Shown: piece after piece, positions 9,243-18,594 of the stretch
Layout: each line of letters opens with the position of its first letter
Numbering within the stretch: the stretch's first letter is position 1
Origin: a marine gamma proteobacterium HTCC2080
GTDB lineage: Bacteria; Pseudomonadota; Gammaproteobacteria; Pseudomonadales; Halieaceae
DNA length: 64,000 nt
NCBI GenBank assembly: GCA_000169115.1
Contig: AAVV01000002.1
Span: 248,001-312,000, forward strand
Reading direction: 5' to 3'
Notes under the pieces: generated by a model
Told to the model about the DNA's origin: nothing
What the model saw: only the letters and a program-made list of their open reading frames with translations
Database searches by the model: none
Program-made: the position numbers and the translations under genes

Positions 9243-9575
9243 ATGAAGTACGCGTTGGTTGTTTTAGCGGCTCCCGGATCGGGCCCCGGCAACGTGCGTG
9301 CGCAAAAATTCGCAAGAGCGCTCAAGAAAGCAAATATTGTCTTAACTCGCGTCTTTTTCTACGGTGAAGGCGTCCGCGCAGCATCTGCTGAAAACGCTGA
9401 TAGCATTCATAAGTGGTCTGAGATTGCTGCCACACAAGACTGTGATCTCGTACTCTGTAGTGCGTCTGCAGAGACTCATGGCGTCCTTACCCTTCCGACC
9501 TCCTTTACACTCATGGGCCTGGGCGCCCTTATGGAAGCCGGCCATGACTGCGATCGGGTCATTAGTTTTGACTGA
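9243..9575 (+). CDS. tusD: sulfurtransferase TusD
   Basis: A 110-residue DsrE-type subunit of the TusBCD complex, which passes sulfur from TusA to TusE for 2-thiolation of the wobble uridine in tRNA. The start MKYALVVLAAPGSGPG and the conserved Cys in CDLVLCSASAETHGV (the persulfide-carrying position) identify TusD. An earlier in-frame ATG at 9216 would add nine residues of no family likeness, so 9243 is preferred. It is the first gene of the run tusD-C-B-E-trmA-phhB. The tail overlaps tusC, which indicates translational coupling. Confidence 0.88.
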   Translation: MKYALVVLAAPGSGPGNVRAQKFARALKKANIVLTRVFFYGEGVRAASAENADSIHKWSEIAATQDCDLVLCSASAETHGVLTLPTSFTLMGLGALMEAGHDCDRVISFD

Positions 9576-9927
9576 TACTTCAACATGGCTAATACGTATC
9601 CACTCGGCACCCTACGTCAGCCCAAAGGCAGCCCTAGGCATTGATGCCACTCTCGCCTGCGGCGCTTTTGGGCAAAGCGTGATTTTCGTACTCGAAGACT
9701 CAGCTATCGATATCCTTAAGCCCCCTCAAGAGCCGGTAGAGGGGGGGCGAAATCTTTTCAAGCTGGTAACCTCACTACCACTTTATGACATCCATAAGGT
9801 GCATTTAGTCACAGACAACCCAGAGGAAATTCCGGCTACTCATTTTGACCAACTGCAGGTTAATATTGTCACTCGCGCAGGGCTCGCCAACTTAATCTCT
9901 AACAGTCAGCATGTACTGAGTTTTTGA
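9544..9927 (+). CDS. tusC: sulfurtransferase TusC
   Basis: The second subunit of the TusBCD heterohexamer (DsrF-like), 127 residues from this ATG. The core runs IRIHSAPYVSPKAALGIDA, FGQSVIFVLEDSAIDIL and LYDIHKVHLVTDNPEEI, and it ends in the typical short tail. The start at 9544 has GGAAG at about 9533-9537 six bases upstream and overlaps tusD by 32 bases. A TTG at 9568 would give exactly the usual 119 residues, so the start is uncertain. The stop codon overlaps the tusB start (TGATG). Confidence 0.82.
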   Translation: MTAIGSLVLTDTSTWLIRIHSAPYVSPKAALGIDATLACGAFGQSVIFVLEDSAIDILKPPQEPVEGGRNLFKLVTSLPLYDIHKVHLVTDNPEEIPATHFDQLQVNIVTRAGLANLISNSQHVLSF

Positions 9928-10202
9928 TGGCAATCCACGTACTTTATAACCCCCTTCGCTTCAAAGCACTCGTTGAGGCTTTCAGAGAAGGCGATGCGGT
10001 AATTATGTTCAATGAGGCGCTTGAGCATTGGGCTGATTTCAACTTATCCGCCGTAGCGCCGCTATCCGGTTCGGTTTACGCGCTCCACGAAGAGTTTCCA
10101 CAAAAACAATCGGACATCGATATCGTGGAGATTATAAGAATTGGCTACGCCGATTGGGTCGCGCTTACTATTCAGCACCCTCATCAGATTAACTGGACCT
10201 GA
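9927..10202 (+). CDS. tusB: sulfurtransferase complex subunit TusB
   Basis: A 91-residue DsrH-like protein, the third subunit of TusBCD. The start ATG shares one base with the tusC stop (TGATG). The chain opens with MAIHVLYNPLRFKALVEAF and continues GDAVIMFNEALEHW, following the DsrH pattern of a short Rossmann-like fold with GD(A)xxxxxxA. Similarity is weaker than for TusC, D or E, as is usual for this subunit, and the gene order carries much of the assignment. Confidence 0.78.
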   Translation: MAIHVLYNPLRFKALVEAFREGDAVIMFNEALEHWADFNLSAVAPLSGSVYALHEEFPQKQSDIDIVEIIRIGYADWVALTIQHPHQINWT

Positions 10203-10207
10203 GTGGC

Positions 10208-10534
10208 ATGGCTGAATTTGATCTAGATCAGCTGTGTGACTCGCGTGGATTTCTCATTGATTCTCAGGTTTGGAATGCAGAAATTGCCCAGGCATTGGCC
10301 GCGGAAGAAGGCATAAAATTGACCCCTGCACATTGGGAGGTGCTCGATTTACTCAGGTCTTTCTATCTGGAGTTTGGAGAGTCGCCGGCAAACCGTGCAC
10401 TCGTTAACTGGGTTAAACGCCATGAAGGGGCTGATAAAGGCAATTCAATTTACCTTATGCATCTTTTCCCCAGCAGTCCTGCTCGAATTGGCAGCCGTAT
10501 TGCAGGCCTTCCAAAGCCCAAAAACTGTTTATAG
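10208..10534 (+). CDS. tusE: TusE/DsrC family sulfur carrier
   Basis: A 108-residue sulfur acceptor that takes persulfide from TusD and delivers it to MnmA on tRNA. Typical features are GFLIDSQVWN, LTPAHWEVLDLLRSFY and the C-terminal tail GLPKPKNCL with the functional penultimate Cys107. The tail lacks the second cysteine of true dissimilatory DsrC proteins, so this is the tRNA-modification type. It begins five bases after tusB. The short gap and the order yccA-tusDCB-tusE support an operon. Confidence 0.9.
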   Translation: MAEFDLDQLCDSRGFLIDSQVWNAEIAQALAAEEGIKLTPAHWEVLDLLRSFYLEFGESPANRALVNWVKRHEGADKGNSIYLMHLFPSSPARIGSRIAGLPKPKNCL

Positions 10535-10545
10535 GCCAATTCCTT

Positions 10546-11646
10546 ATGCCCCTTAGCGCAATTAACCCTGACAACTACGAGCAGCTTCTGGCCTTGAAAA
10601 TTGCTCCACTAATAGATGCTTTTACAGAGCTAGGAGCACCAGCGCCTGTGGTTGTTAAATCACCCCCACTCGCGTTTAGGCTTCGGGCTGAATTTCGTAT
10701 CTGGCACGATGGGGATGACCTTTTCTACGCCATGTTTAGGCCGGGTTCTCCCAAAGATCCCGTTGCGGTAGAGCGCTTTCCCATCGCCTCTCAGGCAATT
10801 CAGCAACTTATGCCTGAGCTATTGCAAGGCCTGCGTAACAACACTCAGCTGCGCCAAAGACTCTTTCAGATCGAATTTCTCAGCACTTTAACCGGCGACA
10901 TGCTGGTGACTCTGATCTACCACAGGGCGCTAGATGATTCCTGGGAAATCGAAGCCAAAGAACTCGCCCAGCACTTAGGTATAAAACTGATAGGACGAAG
11001 CCGCAAACAAAAAAAGGTTCTTGAACTAGATAGCGTCCAAGAAACCCTGTGCATTAACGACAAACAATACCATTTTAAGCAGCCTGACCAAGCTTTTACG
11101 CAGCCTAACGGCCATGTCAATCAACGCATGATTGAATGGGCAGATCGCGCCTGTAAAGATTTATCTGCTGATCTGCTGGAACTTTATTGCGGCATTGGTA
11201 ACTTTAGCCTGCCACTGGCGCACCGCTTTAATCGGGTTCTCGCTACCGAGGTTTCTAAGGCGGCCATTGCAGCCGCAATTGAAAACCGCAAGCGTAATGC
11301 TATTAACAACGTCGAATTTATCAGGCTTTCGGCACAAGAAATGACAGAAGCGATGTCTGGAGCAAGGCCCTTTCGTAGGCTGGCCCACCTCCCCGTCCCC
11401 CTAACCGAATATCAGCTCGACACCTTGCTGGTAGATCCTCCAAGAGCGGGTCTCGATGACGCTACCCTCGCCCTCGCGAGTGGCTTCAGAAACATTTTAT
11501 ACATCTCCTGCAACCCTCACACATTGCTGGAAAATCTTAAGGCATTGGAACCAACCCATCAGATAACTCAACTCGCATTTTTCGATCAATTCCCCTACAC
11601 CCATCATCTTGAAAGCGGCGTCTTACTCACTAGGAGAACGCAATGA
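10546..11646 (+). CDS. trmA: tRNA (uracil-5-)-methyltransferase TrmA
   Basis: A 366-residue SAM-dependent enzyme that makes m5U54 (ribothymidine) in the T-loop of tRNA. The length equals that of the E. coli enzyme. Motifs are the SAM-binding [15 protein letters not shown] (211-225), [11 protein letters not shown] (294-304), the catalytic Cys322 in YISCNPHTL and the general base E356 in [11 protein letters not shown]. There is no TRAM domain or iron-sulfur cysteine set, which separates it from RlmC and RlmD. It follows tusE by 11 bases and overlaps phhB by four (ATGA), so it is part of the same run of tRNA-related genes. Confidence 0.95.
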   Translation: MPLSAINPDNYEQLLALKIAPLIDAFTELGAPAPVVVKSPPLAFRLRAEFRIWHDGDDLFYAMFRPGSPKDPVAVERFPIASQAIQQLMPELLQGLRNNTQLRQRLFQIEFLSTLTGDMLVTLIYHRALDDSWEIEAKELAQHLGIKLIGRSRKQKKVLELDSVQETLCINDKQYHFKQPDQAFTQPNGHVNQRMIEWADRACKDLSADLLELYCGIGNFSLPLAHRFNRVLATEVSKAAIAAAIENRKRNAINNVEFIRLSAQEMTEAMSGARPFRRLAHLPVPLTEYQLDTLLVDPPRAGLDDATLALASGFRNILYISCNPHTLLENLKALEPTHQITQLAFFDQFPYTHHLESGVLLTRRTQ

Positions 11647-11936
11647 CTGTACTGAGTGACACTGAAATCAGCGCGTGGCTGGCAGGCCAATCGGCTTGGA
11701 GACTACAAGACGGCAAACTGGCACTCAGCCTTCAGTTCCAGGACTTCAGCATGGCTTGGGGGTTTATGTCTCGAGTTGCCCTCTTAGCGGAGCAGCAGCA
11801 ACACCACCCAGAGTGGTTTAACGTCTACAACCGCGTTGAAATCGCGCTAGTCACTCATGATGCTGGCGGGCTCACTAAAAAAGACTTCAATCTGGCAGAT
11901 TCTATCAATGGGCTGCTGGGAGATTCAGGAACTTAA
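11643..11936 (+). CDS. phhB: pterin-4a-carbinolamine dehydratase
   Basis: A 97-residue dehydratase that recycles the tetrahydropterin cofactor of aromatic amino-acid hydroxylases. The family signature is complete: [19 protein letters not shown] with the catalytic histidines, then [15 protein letters not shown]. It is translationally coupled to trmA by an ATGA overlap. No phenylalanine hydroxylase gene lies in the window. The last 32 bases overlap, tail to tail, the alpha/beta-hydrolase gene on the other strand. Confidence 0.92.
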   Translation: MTVLSDTEISAWLAGQSAWRLQDGKLALSLQFQDFSMAWGFMSRVALLAEQQQHHPEWFNVYNRVEIALVTHDAGGLTKKDFNLADSINGLLGDSGT

Positions 11937-12777
11937 TTAGCGCCTCAGATACGCCATGCTCATCGAGCATCGGCGCATGCCCCACGTCAGAGACCTCCAG
12001 AAGCTGCATAGCGCCATGACGCCGATGCATCTCCGCCGCACACGCAGGGTCTAACAAGTCACTCAGAGCCCCTCTTATGAGTAATAGAGGCTTATCGCTC
12101 AATGTTGCAAACATCGCCCAAAGATCGTCAGCAGATACCTCGGAGTTATCGGCTGACAACGGCACGGTAATATTCGGATCGTAATCTAGCGCCACTTGGT
12201 TGAGTTGCTGAGAGCAGGCTCTTGCGGCAAATCTCAACCAATCTGCAGCACCATAATTGGGAAATGCCACCCCATTTACCCTAGCAAGGTGATCTGCAGC
12301 TGCGGTCCAATCAGGAAAAATCATCGCAGAACCAACCGAACTCTTAATCCGATCAAGCCCTCGGTTTGCAATCACCGGACCAATATCATTTATAACCACT
12401 CGAGAAAGCCGGCTTGGCGCTACCGCACTGATGCCCATAGCCATGAGCCCTCCCATCGAAGTCCCAACGATCGAGAAAGTATCTATCGTAAGTTCGTCGA
12501 GTAACCGCAGGGTGTCTAAAATATACGTTTGGGCGGTGTAGCGCTCGACTCGTGGATCTGCGTCGGAACGACCGCGGCCTCTTTGATCAGGGACAATCAC
12601 ACGATGGGATCTCTGAAGCAGCGGTGCTAGGTCTTCAAAATCTCGGCTGTTTCGCGATAACCCGTGCAAACACACAACGATGGGTGAATCTGACGCAGGG
12701 CCCGGATAATCTCTGGCATACAGCGTCAACCCATCGCCAGATCTAAAATAAATGTCTCGGAAATATGACCTAACCAT
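11905..12777 (-). CDS. alpha/beta hydrolase
   Basis: A 290-residue cytoplasmic alpha/beta-hydrolase. Visible are the oxyanion motif [13 protein letters not shown] (35-47), [10 protein letters not shown] (63-72), the nucleophile S107 in [10 protein letters not shown], an Asp in the ALSDLLDP region and the His in [10 protein letters not shown]. This layout is shared by haloperoxidase-like esterases and pimeloyl-type hydrolases, so the substrate cannot be named. It shares 32 bases with the end of phhB, and the dUTPase gene follows upstream on the same strand with a 29-base gap. Confidence 0.82.
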   Translation of the reverse strand: MVRSYFRDIYFRSGDGLTLYARDYPGPASDSPIVVCLHGLSRNSRDFEDLAPLLQRSHRVIVPDQRGRGRSDADPRVERYTAQTYILDTLRLLDELTIDTFSIVGTSMGGLMAMGISAVAPSRLSRVVINDIGPVIANRGLDRIKSSVGSAMIFPDWTAAADHLARVNGVAFPNYGAADWLRFAARACSQQLNQVALDYDPNITVPLSADNSEVSADDLWAMFATLSDKPLLLIRGALSDLLDPACAAEMHRRHGAMQLLEVSDVGHAPMLDEHGVSEALIKFLNLPAAH

Positions 12778-12806
12778 ACTTGCACCCTGCTTCCAATCGT
12801 AACGAA

Positions 12807-13436
12807 TTAACCGGGATATTTGGCTTTTAGCGCGTCGTATACATCTGTGGGGAAATCATTAGATTCGCTATCGAGGACCTCCATCAATTCAGATAAGTGC
12901 TCGTTATCTTCTCGGCCATTCCATTCCTTCTTATAGCTACCCTCTTTGTACCCATGATCCTGCCGGAAAAAATTAAGCACATTCTTGCCAACATAATGGC
13001 GATATAAGTCATCGAAAGATAAGTCGCAGGCATGCATCAATATTGCGAACTGAGCGACCGAAAAACTCTGAGATTGCAAACTATCCATGGCAAGGGCCTC
13101 AGTGGCTTCTCTGACTCCTAACACCTGATCACTCGCTGTTTGTAATTCAGAGGCTATATGCTCAGCAAGCTCTGGGATATCTGTAGTAGGAAGAAAAAGC
13201 GCGCTCAGGCCAAAATGCCAAATATCGATAACTTCCAGACGCACCTGGCTCATGTCAGGCTCTTGCTTTTTCCACCATTTATAGCCGAAGTGATCCATTA
13301 ATTCACCACACTCAATCCATATCGCGCGATACCATTCGAAATTTTGATTAATCCAGTCTTGATGTACTCGTGCGTTCATTCGGTGCTGCATAGACAGCAT
13401 GGTTTCGAGCGCCTGGTGCATAGCTTTTGTCTCCAA
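12807..13436 (-). CDS. dimeric dUTP diphosphatase (all-alpha, dUTPase_2 family)
   Basis: A 209-residue all-alpha NTP pyrophosphohydrolase of the dimeric dUTPase/MazG superfamily, which hydrolyses dUTP (and dUDP) to dUMP and keeps uracil out of DNA. The metal-binding pattern is visible as ECGELMDHFGYKWW followed by VRLEVIDIWHF, giving the ExxE...ExxD arrangement. The start MHQALETMLSMQHRMN is also typical. This non-trimeric type is known from phages, trypanosomatids and several marine gammaproteobacteria. The true start may be the internal Met at residue 6. Confidence 0.82.
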   Translation of the reverse strand: METKAMHQALETMLSMQHRMNARVHQDWINQNFEWYRAIWIECGELMDHFGYKWWKKQEPDMSQVRLEVIDIWHFGLSALFLPTTDIPELAEHIASELQTASDQVLGVREATEALAMDSLQSQSFSVAQFAILMHACDLSFDDLYRHYVGKNVLNFFRQDHGYKEGSYKKEWNGREDNEHLSELMEVLDSESNDFPTDVYDALKAKYPG

Positions 13437-13891
13437 AGATTGTTGTCGCGTAACGTTACTGGATTGTCACAATTTGGCACCCGCAATGATACCCACTTTT
13501 CGGCTACCGCAAGTCTGCAAATTCAAGTTGTGTCTATCTGGGGTTATAAAGTGACGCCTGAACGAGCCATACCTAAAACGCCACCAGTCCGTCCTATAGG
13601 CATCAGATATAGGCAACGCACTGACAGCGCATTAAACCTTACCGGCCACTTCATTTTTATCGATTAAGGGGCATCAACGTATGCCTAAGCATTTCAAAAG
13701 GTAGCCGATTAAAGGCTGACAACGAAACGTGAAAACAGTCGAAGAATGACCGGACTGCATGGTAGGGTGTGCGCCCCGGCCTAAGTCACAGCCCCTTCCA
13801 AGGCTCTATTTACGACTGGGAAGGCCTTGGGACCTCATTCCATTTGCTGCAACGACTCAAAGCTTCCACATTAAAAAAGAGTACCACTTCC
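13437..13891. other. intergenic region between dUTPase and hotdog thioesterase genes
   Basis: The two genes are divergent, so both promoters lie here, but I could not locate them. CCAAGGC near 13798 and GCCTTGG near 13823 form an inverted repeat with a 17-base spacer and no T-run. The open frame to the left of the thioesterase ATG shows no protein-like features. Confidence 0.45.
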
Positions 13892-14323
13892 ATGGCAAAT
13901 TCTTTCTCTGAAAATGACATCCTCGCCAAACTGAATAGTCACTCCCCTGGGTTTATTAAGCTACTAGGCGGACAAATTGTTGCCGCCGACTTGGAAGCGC
14001 GCTCTTGTACGTTTACCTTTTGTGTACCTCTAGACTTTTGCCACAGCGGCAATATCGTCCAAGGAGGCTTTGTTTCGGCGATGCTCGATGCCGCAATGTC
14101 CCATGCTGTCTTTAGCTGTGACCCAAGCGTTGAACGGCTATCAAGCCTAGAGATTACCACTCGCTATGAAAGCGTCACCCGTGGTGAGAACCTCTTAACC
14201 GTAACGGGCTGGGTCAGACGCATGACACGGACAATCGCATTTTTAGAAGCCGATATCAGAAGTGAATCAGCAGAGATTCTTGCTGTTGCACATTCCGTTG
14301 CAAAAATCGGCCGCAAAGCTTGA
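13892..14323 (+). CDS. PaaI-like hotdog-fold thioesterase
   Basis: A 143-residue hotdog protein of the PaaI/YbgC type, probably an acyl-CoA thioesterase. The conserved helix region reads CHSGNIVQGGFVSAMLDAAM: QGG stands where HGG is usual and D is the catalytic acid position. It is followed by TTRYESVTRGENLLTVTGWV, the expected second beta layer. I use the ATG at 13892 because the 41 codons upstream have no family similarity. It is isolated from neighbours. The substrate is unknown. Confidence 0.78.
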   Translation: MANSFSENDILAKLNSHSPGFIKLLGGQIVAADLEARSCTFTFCVPLDFCHSGNIVQGGFVSAMLDAAMSHAVFSCDPSVERLSSLEITTRYESVTRGENLLTVTGWVRRMTRTIAFLEADIRSESAEILAVAHSVAKIGRKA

Positions 14324-14495
14324 GCGCGCAATCGTCATGTGGGTTTACCTGTCGCAATAGACGCGCTCTTCCCTAAAGAAAAACTTGGCGCGGGTGGCAC
14401 CCATCAACAACAAGGCCTGAATATAAAAGTCATTTTTTATGGGCCAAACTTTAAAGGCCCGGAGATGAGCGCAAAAAAACAACCTCCGAAATGGG

Positions 14496-15311
14496 CTAGA
14501 TCAGCAAGTTCTGAATTTCTTTACGAAAATTTCTGCTAACTTTCAAAACACCGCCACCCACGATGAGTAGCTGCGCCTCTCCTTTCGGTAAGCCCTCTAC
14601 CACTTCTACCTTTGACAAGTTGACGATAGTTGACCTGTGGATTCGTACGAAGTTATCGGGCAGCCGCGCTACTAACTCTTTCATTGTTGAACGGAGAATA
14701 TGAGTCTGTCCGCTCGCGTGGACGCACATATAATCCCCCGCAGCATCGATCCACTCTATTTCATCCATCTGCAGCAAGGTCGTTTGCTGCCCATCTTTTA
14801 TAGCAAGCTTACCTACATCCATCGACGTAATTGTATTCGCGGCGTCTAAAACCCGACCACTTTGACCGCCCATAGCTGAAATCACTGCTCCTTTTTGTCG
14901 AGCGGTTCGGTCAGTAACATCAGGGCCATCTTCTGCGGAATCGACAGACAGTGCCATTAGTCGTGTGGCACATCGAGACAGTGTTTCGTAAACCCGCTCA
15001 GCTGAGAAAGGTTTCAATATGTAATCGACCGCATGCAAGTCAAATGCCTCAACCGCGAATTCGCTATGCGCAGTTGCAAAAACAACGAGCGGCATGGTGT
15101 CTGACTGAAGAGCCTGCACCACCTCAAAACCGCCCAAGCCAGGCATTTGTATATCGAGAAAAACAACATCAACCGGGTCTAACCTAAGACCCGTAATAGC
15201 CTCGCGACCATTTTTGTAACTTGCTGTCACCTCTATATCGCTGCTGCCATTGAGAATTTGAGTAAGAAATTCTCGGGCCAGTGGTTCGTCGTCAACAACG
15301 GCTACTTTCAC
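14496..15311 (-). CDS. LytTR family response regulator
   Basis: A 271-residue response regulator. The receiver domain (1-120) has the acidic pair D7/D8 (VVDDEP), the phospho-acceptor D53 in FLDIQMPG, a T in FATAHSEF and K in ILKPFS. The C-terminal domain (about 165-271) is LytTR, with WIDAAGDYMCVHASGQTHILRSTM split around the strand, then LPDNFVRIHRSTIVNL and NFRKEIQNLL. Regulators of this type (AlgR, LytR, BtsR/YpdB) bind DNA through a beta-fold. The start overlaps the upstream kinase gene by four bases, so the two form a coupled two-component system. The target genes are not apparent. Confidence 0.92.
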   Translation of the reverse strand: MKVAVVDDEPLAREFLTQILNGSSDIEVTASYKNGREAITGLRLDPVDVVFLDIQMPGLGGFEVVQALQSDTMPLVVFATAHSEFAVEAFDLHAVDYILKPFSAERVYETLSRCATRLMALSVDSAEDGPDVTDRTARQKGAVISAMGGQSGRVLDAANTITSMDVGKLAIKDGQQTTLLQMDEIEWIDAAGDYMCVHASGQTHILRSTMKELVARLPDNFVRIHRSTIVNLSKVEVVEGLPKGEAQLLIVGGGVLKVSRNFRKEIQNLLI

Positions 15312-16492
15312 ATTGACTCCTCTCTTATAGATTCAGTTGCCGGGATTGCGACACTAAAACATAAACCTCCCAAAGGAGAGTCCGTTACCAGCAATTCAAA
15401 ATCATTTGAAAAAAGATTTTTTAATCTTTCCCTAGTATTACGTAGACCTATACCCGCTCCCGATTCGGACAGCTCTAGGGTATCACTAGAAACTCCTAAG
15501 CGTTCTGAACCACTATCCTCAACCGATAACACAAGCCTGGAATCTTTTAGCTGGGCGGAGACTCTTATAGTCCCTCCCGATTCAGAGGGCGCTATCGCGT
15601 ACTTAATCGCGTTTTCAGCTAGCGGTTGCAGCAGCATATTTGGCACAAGCAGTGATTCTAGGTTAGCGGGCACATCGAGTTTCAAGGTCATACGATCTGA
15701 GAATCGGACCTGCTCGATCATTAAATACTGGCTGAGCGCCCAAAATTCTTTATCCAGAGGAATAAGCATATCTTCGCCAGCATCCAATGAATAACGTAAA
15801 AAGTCTCCAAGCCGACTCAGCATCGTTTTTGCGTCTTCCGTCCTCTCAGCACTGACAAGAGACGCCACCGAATTTAGGGTATTAAACAGGAAGTGTGGAT
15901 TTAATTGGTACCGTAACAATTGAAGCTGCGCATCTTTTACCTCAGCCTTTGCCCTTACCAGCTGCAATGCTCTCTGACGTTGCTGCGACTCAAGCACCAG
16001 CATTGCTTCACGTTGTTGTTGCAGCAACTGATAGTACTTAATGCCGTGGTAGAGCGCTGACCAAGTAAAGAACACAAATATTGAAGGAAAAACCCAGCCC
16101 CCGTAATCGGCCCAGAGATTTTGCTCTTGGGTCATGAGCATAAATAAAAGTAGGCGAAGTACCGCCCAAAGCATCGAGAAGAAAATGGTTGCAATCACGG
16201 CCAAGATAAAACGCTGCGCTACTGGCCAGCTCCATAGGCTCTTGAAGCACCATCTCAGCGGCAGAGTTAGCAAAAGACCGACTACTGATTGAGAGATGTT
16301 GTGCGCAAAGTAGCTCAGCTCAAATTGACTATAAGGAAGACTCAAACTGAAATATGTGAGCACGGATAATGCAACCCAACCGCTTGAATTCATAATCCAG
16401 AACAATCGACCAGACGACATATTTTGGGCCAGTGTAGCGTCCCGATTCTCGTCACGGTTGAGTTGAGTAACGCTACTATTATCTTGGTCCAT
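15308..16492 (-). CDS. LytS/AlgZ-like sensor histidine kinase
   Basis: A 394-residue membrane kinase of the His_kinase (LytS/YehU) type. About four hydrophobic segments lie between residues 31 and 145. A coiled region of Q- and R-rich residues follows (about 155-185), then the phospho-acceptor H200 in YQLNPHFLFNTLNS and an HATPase_c domain with N-box LQPLAENAIKYAI and GAGIGLRNTRERL. No periplasmic sensing domain of note is seen, so the signal may be sensed within the membrane. It is paired with the LytTR regulator by a four-base overlap. Confidence 0.9.
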   Translation of the reverse strand: MDQDNSSVTQLNRDENRDATLAQNMSSGRLFWIMNSSGWVALSVLTYFSLSLPYSQFELSYFAHNISQSVVGLLLTLPLRWCFKSLWSWPVAQRFILAVIATIFFSMLWAVLRLLLFMLMTQEQNLWADYGGWVFPSIFVFFTWSALYHGIKYYQLLQQQREAMLVLESQQRQRALQLVRAKAEVKDAQLQLLRYQLNPHFLFNTLNSVASLVSAERTEDAKTMLSRLGDFLRYSLDAGEDMLIPLDKEFWALSQYLMIEQVRFSDRMTLKLDVPANLESLLVPNMLLQPLAENAIKYAIAPSESGGTIRVSAQLKDSRLVLSVEDSGSERLGVSSDTLELSESGAGIGLRNTRERLKNLFSNDFELLVTDSPLGGLCFSVAIPATESIREESM

Positions 16493-16710
16493 ATTTGCCC
16501 AAAAACCCCTATCTGCCTTGCAGTTTATCGGCGGCTAAAATTAGATCCCGCTACATATCCGTATTGAGTATTCAGCCGCAGGTCATTCTGCGACAGCCAA
16601 TCGGCTCATTCTCTGCCAATAGTTTATCGACGATACCTAGGCTTGGCCGGCAATCGAGATAGCCCAACCCTATTAGGTATATTGATGCTCTTATACATAG
16701 TTTCAAATTG

Positions 16711-17106
16711 CTACCCGCCATCCAACTGCGGCAAGCCGTCCGACAAATTATAATAAGTCCCCTTGTCTGCAACATAGATATGCTTATCAACGGTTGCCGC
16801 GCCGACAGGTAAATCATCAAGTGTTCCAGAGCCAATTGAGGTCGTGCCCTCGCCATCCATTTGCCAAAATAACGATGAACCACAGCCGACACAGAATCCT
16901 CTCCGCGCCCGAGCACTGGAGCGAAACCACTTAAGTCCGCCATCCTTAACCAGCTTCAGATGCTTGCTAGCAACTTGGGTCGCCGCCCAATAATGACCAC
17001 TAGTTTTGCGACACTGAGTGCAGTGACAGGCAATTGTGGGGCGCAAAGGGCCTTTAACTGAGTAAGTCACTTCGCCACATTCACACGACCCTTTTAACTC
17101 ACTCAC
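16711..17106 (-). CDS. GFA (glutathione-dependent formaldehyde-activating/CENP-V) family protein
   Basis: A 131-residue zinc-binding protein of the Mss4-like GFA family. The metal and thiol cysteines are all there: CECGEVTY (8-15), CHCTQCRKTSG (about 28-38) and CVGCGSSLFWQ. Members were named for glutathione-dependent formaldehyde activation in Paracoccus, but most have no proven substrate. It is a single gene between the kinase and the lipoprotein hydrolase. No formaldehyde dehydrogenase gene is near. Confidence 0.85.
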   Translation of the reverse strand: MSELKGSCECGEVTYSVKGPLRPTIACHCTQCRKTSGHYWAATQVASKHLKLVKDGGLKWFRSSARARRGFCVGCGSSLFWQMDGEGTTSIGSGTLDDLPVGAATVDKHIYVADKGTYYNLSDGLPQLDGG

Positions 17107-17227
17107 ATTGAAGCCCCATTAAAACTCTACGATTCCTACTATAGAAACCCATCGACTAATAGCGTTTGAAAATGAGCTCCCTAAACTCTTCATCGGTGAT
17201 GCCCAGAAGGGACGCTTTATATTTTGA

Positions 17228-18439
17228 CTATTCTACAGCGAACAAAACGCGCTCAATCACCTCTGCAGCTGAGAAAAAGGGACGGTTTGGCAAAATATTC
17301 CAGCCCGTCACAACGATGACCATATCAAAATCCGGCAGAATAATTGGGCGCTGCCCCCCGAAACCTTTTCCTAAGTAGGCCACATAGTCGCCGCCATCGT
17401 GATCATAGGCCAGAGACCACCATTTGTAGCCATATCCCGCGCTAGCGTCATTATCGAGGGGAAAGGCGGGCTTCAATGAATCGATTACCCAGTCTTGTGG
17501 CACGACCTCACGATTATTCCACTGGCCATTTTGTAGAAAGAGTTGTGCAATTTTGGCAAGATCTCTCGCCGACAAAAACAGTCCCTCCTGAGTGTCCGCT
17601 ATGCCTGTGGGTGTACGCTTCCACTCATAGCGCTCAATGCCTAAAGGCTGGAAAAGATGCTCTTCAGCATAAACCTCGATGTCGATACCAGTAGCCTGAA
17701 GAAAGATCTGGCTCAAGATCAAGCTCGCACCGCTGTTGTAGTTGAATTCCGTACCGGGCTGACTCGCCATAGGTTGGTCTAAAGTGTACTGCACCCAGTC
17801 GGGTGATCGCGCCATGATCGTGAAAGTGTTTGTAGGATCTGAATAAGGCACACCCTCATCCCACTCTAATCCTGCAGACATCGTTAGCAAATCGCGGATG
17901 GTCATCGCCCGTTTTGTGTCATCAATATTTAACAGCTGAGTAGCGTCAAAAAAGGAGAGCACCGGAGTGTCAATATCGGGGAAGTCACCTCGGCCTACTG
18001 CGATTCCAATAACCGCTGAAACAATCGACTTAGTCACCGACTGCATTGAGTGTAGATCACTGCTTTTGTAATACGGATGCCAGAAGGCATTAAAGTAATT
18101 GTAGGGACCACTAAAGTTTTGCACGACTAAAGGGCCCGGAGTTCTAGATTCCTCACCGTAAATTTCGCCATAGTCGTGCTCGTAGTAACGTTCAAAAGCA
18201 ATACGGCCATTTCGGATAACTAAAAACGAGTCTATCCAACCATACTGCCCGTCGTTAATGTCAGCGTGGATCTTCAATAACTGCTGTTCAGATAGACCAA
18301 GCGAGGCCGGTTCGGCGATTGGCCAATGAGACACAGGATCGGACACTACAGCGTCAGCTTTAGTAGATAGCGAGTGCGAAGATTGTTCTGAGCAACCGAG
18401 CAGGCTAACTAGGCATAAGAATAGGAGAAGAAATCTCAT
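17228..18439 (-). CDS. beta-lactamase-fold serine hydrolase lipoprotein (class C/family VIII esterase type)
   Basis: A 403-residue serine hydrolase. It starts as a lipoprotein with lipobox LLGC (Cys16); the ATG at 18439 is chosen because the upstream 30 in-frame codons are Arg-rich and not signal-like. Catalytic motifs are S134-V-T-K137 in MQSVTKSIV and Y-x-N in NYNSGAS. G-x-G is likely at GKGFGGQ near the end in place of KTG. Such proteins act as esterases, D-aminopeptidases or penicillin-binding-like enzymes, and the substrate is open. The lipoprotein signal suggests it sits in the periplasm. Confidence 0.85.
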   Translation of the reverse strand: MRFLLLFLCLVSLLGCSEQSSHSLSTKADAVVSDPVSHWPIAEPASLGLSEQQLLKIHADINDGQYGWIDSFLVIRNGRIAFERYYEHDYGEIYGEESRTPGPLVVQNFSGPYNYFNAFWHPYYKSSDLHSMQSVTKSIVSAVIGIAVGRGDFPDIDTPVLSFFDATQLLNIDDTKRAMTIRDLLTMSAGLEWDEGVPYSDPTNTFTIMARSPDWVQYTLDQPMASQPGTEFNYNSGASLILSQIFLQATGIDIEVYAEEHLFQPLGIERYEWKRTPTGIADTQEGLFLSARDLAKIAQLFLQNGQWNNREVVPQDWVIDSLKPAFPLDNDASAGYGYKWWSLAYDHDGGDYVAYLGKGFGGQRPIILPDFDMVIVVTGWNILPNRPFFSAAEVIERVLFAVE

Positions 18440-18594
18440 AAGCGATTGCGCCTTTCCAAGGAAAATATCAATGTAACTGACTCGTGCTAACTGCGACGAA
18501 ACGCGTCTTCTGCGCGGCAATCCTGCCACGTCGTAATGCGTCTATACAGACACGGAGAAAGTCCCCTCTTCGACCCAGGGACCACTCCCTCGGG

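Noticed and set aside
10208-10534. DsrC-type protein as a sign of dissimilatory sulfur metabolism
   Set aside because: Only the last cysteine is present and the neighbours are tRNA genes, so it is TusE.
16572-16943. Minus-strand open frame overlapping the GFA gene
   Set aside because: It runs in another frame across the GFA gene, whose cysteine motifs are clear, and has no features of its own.
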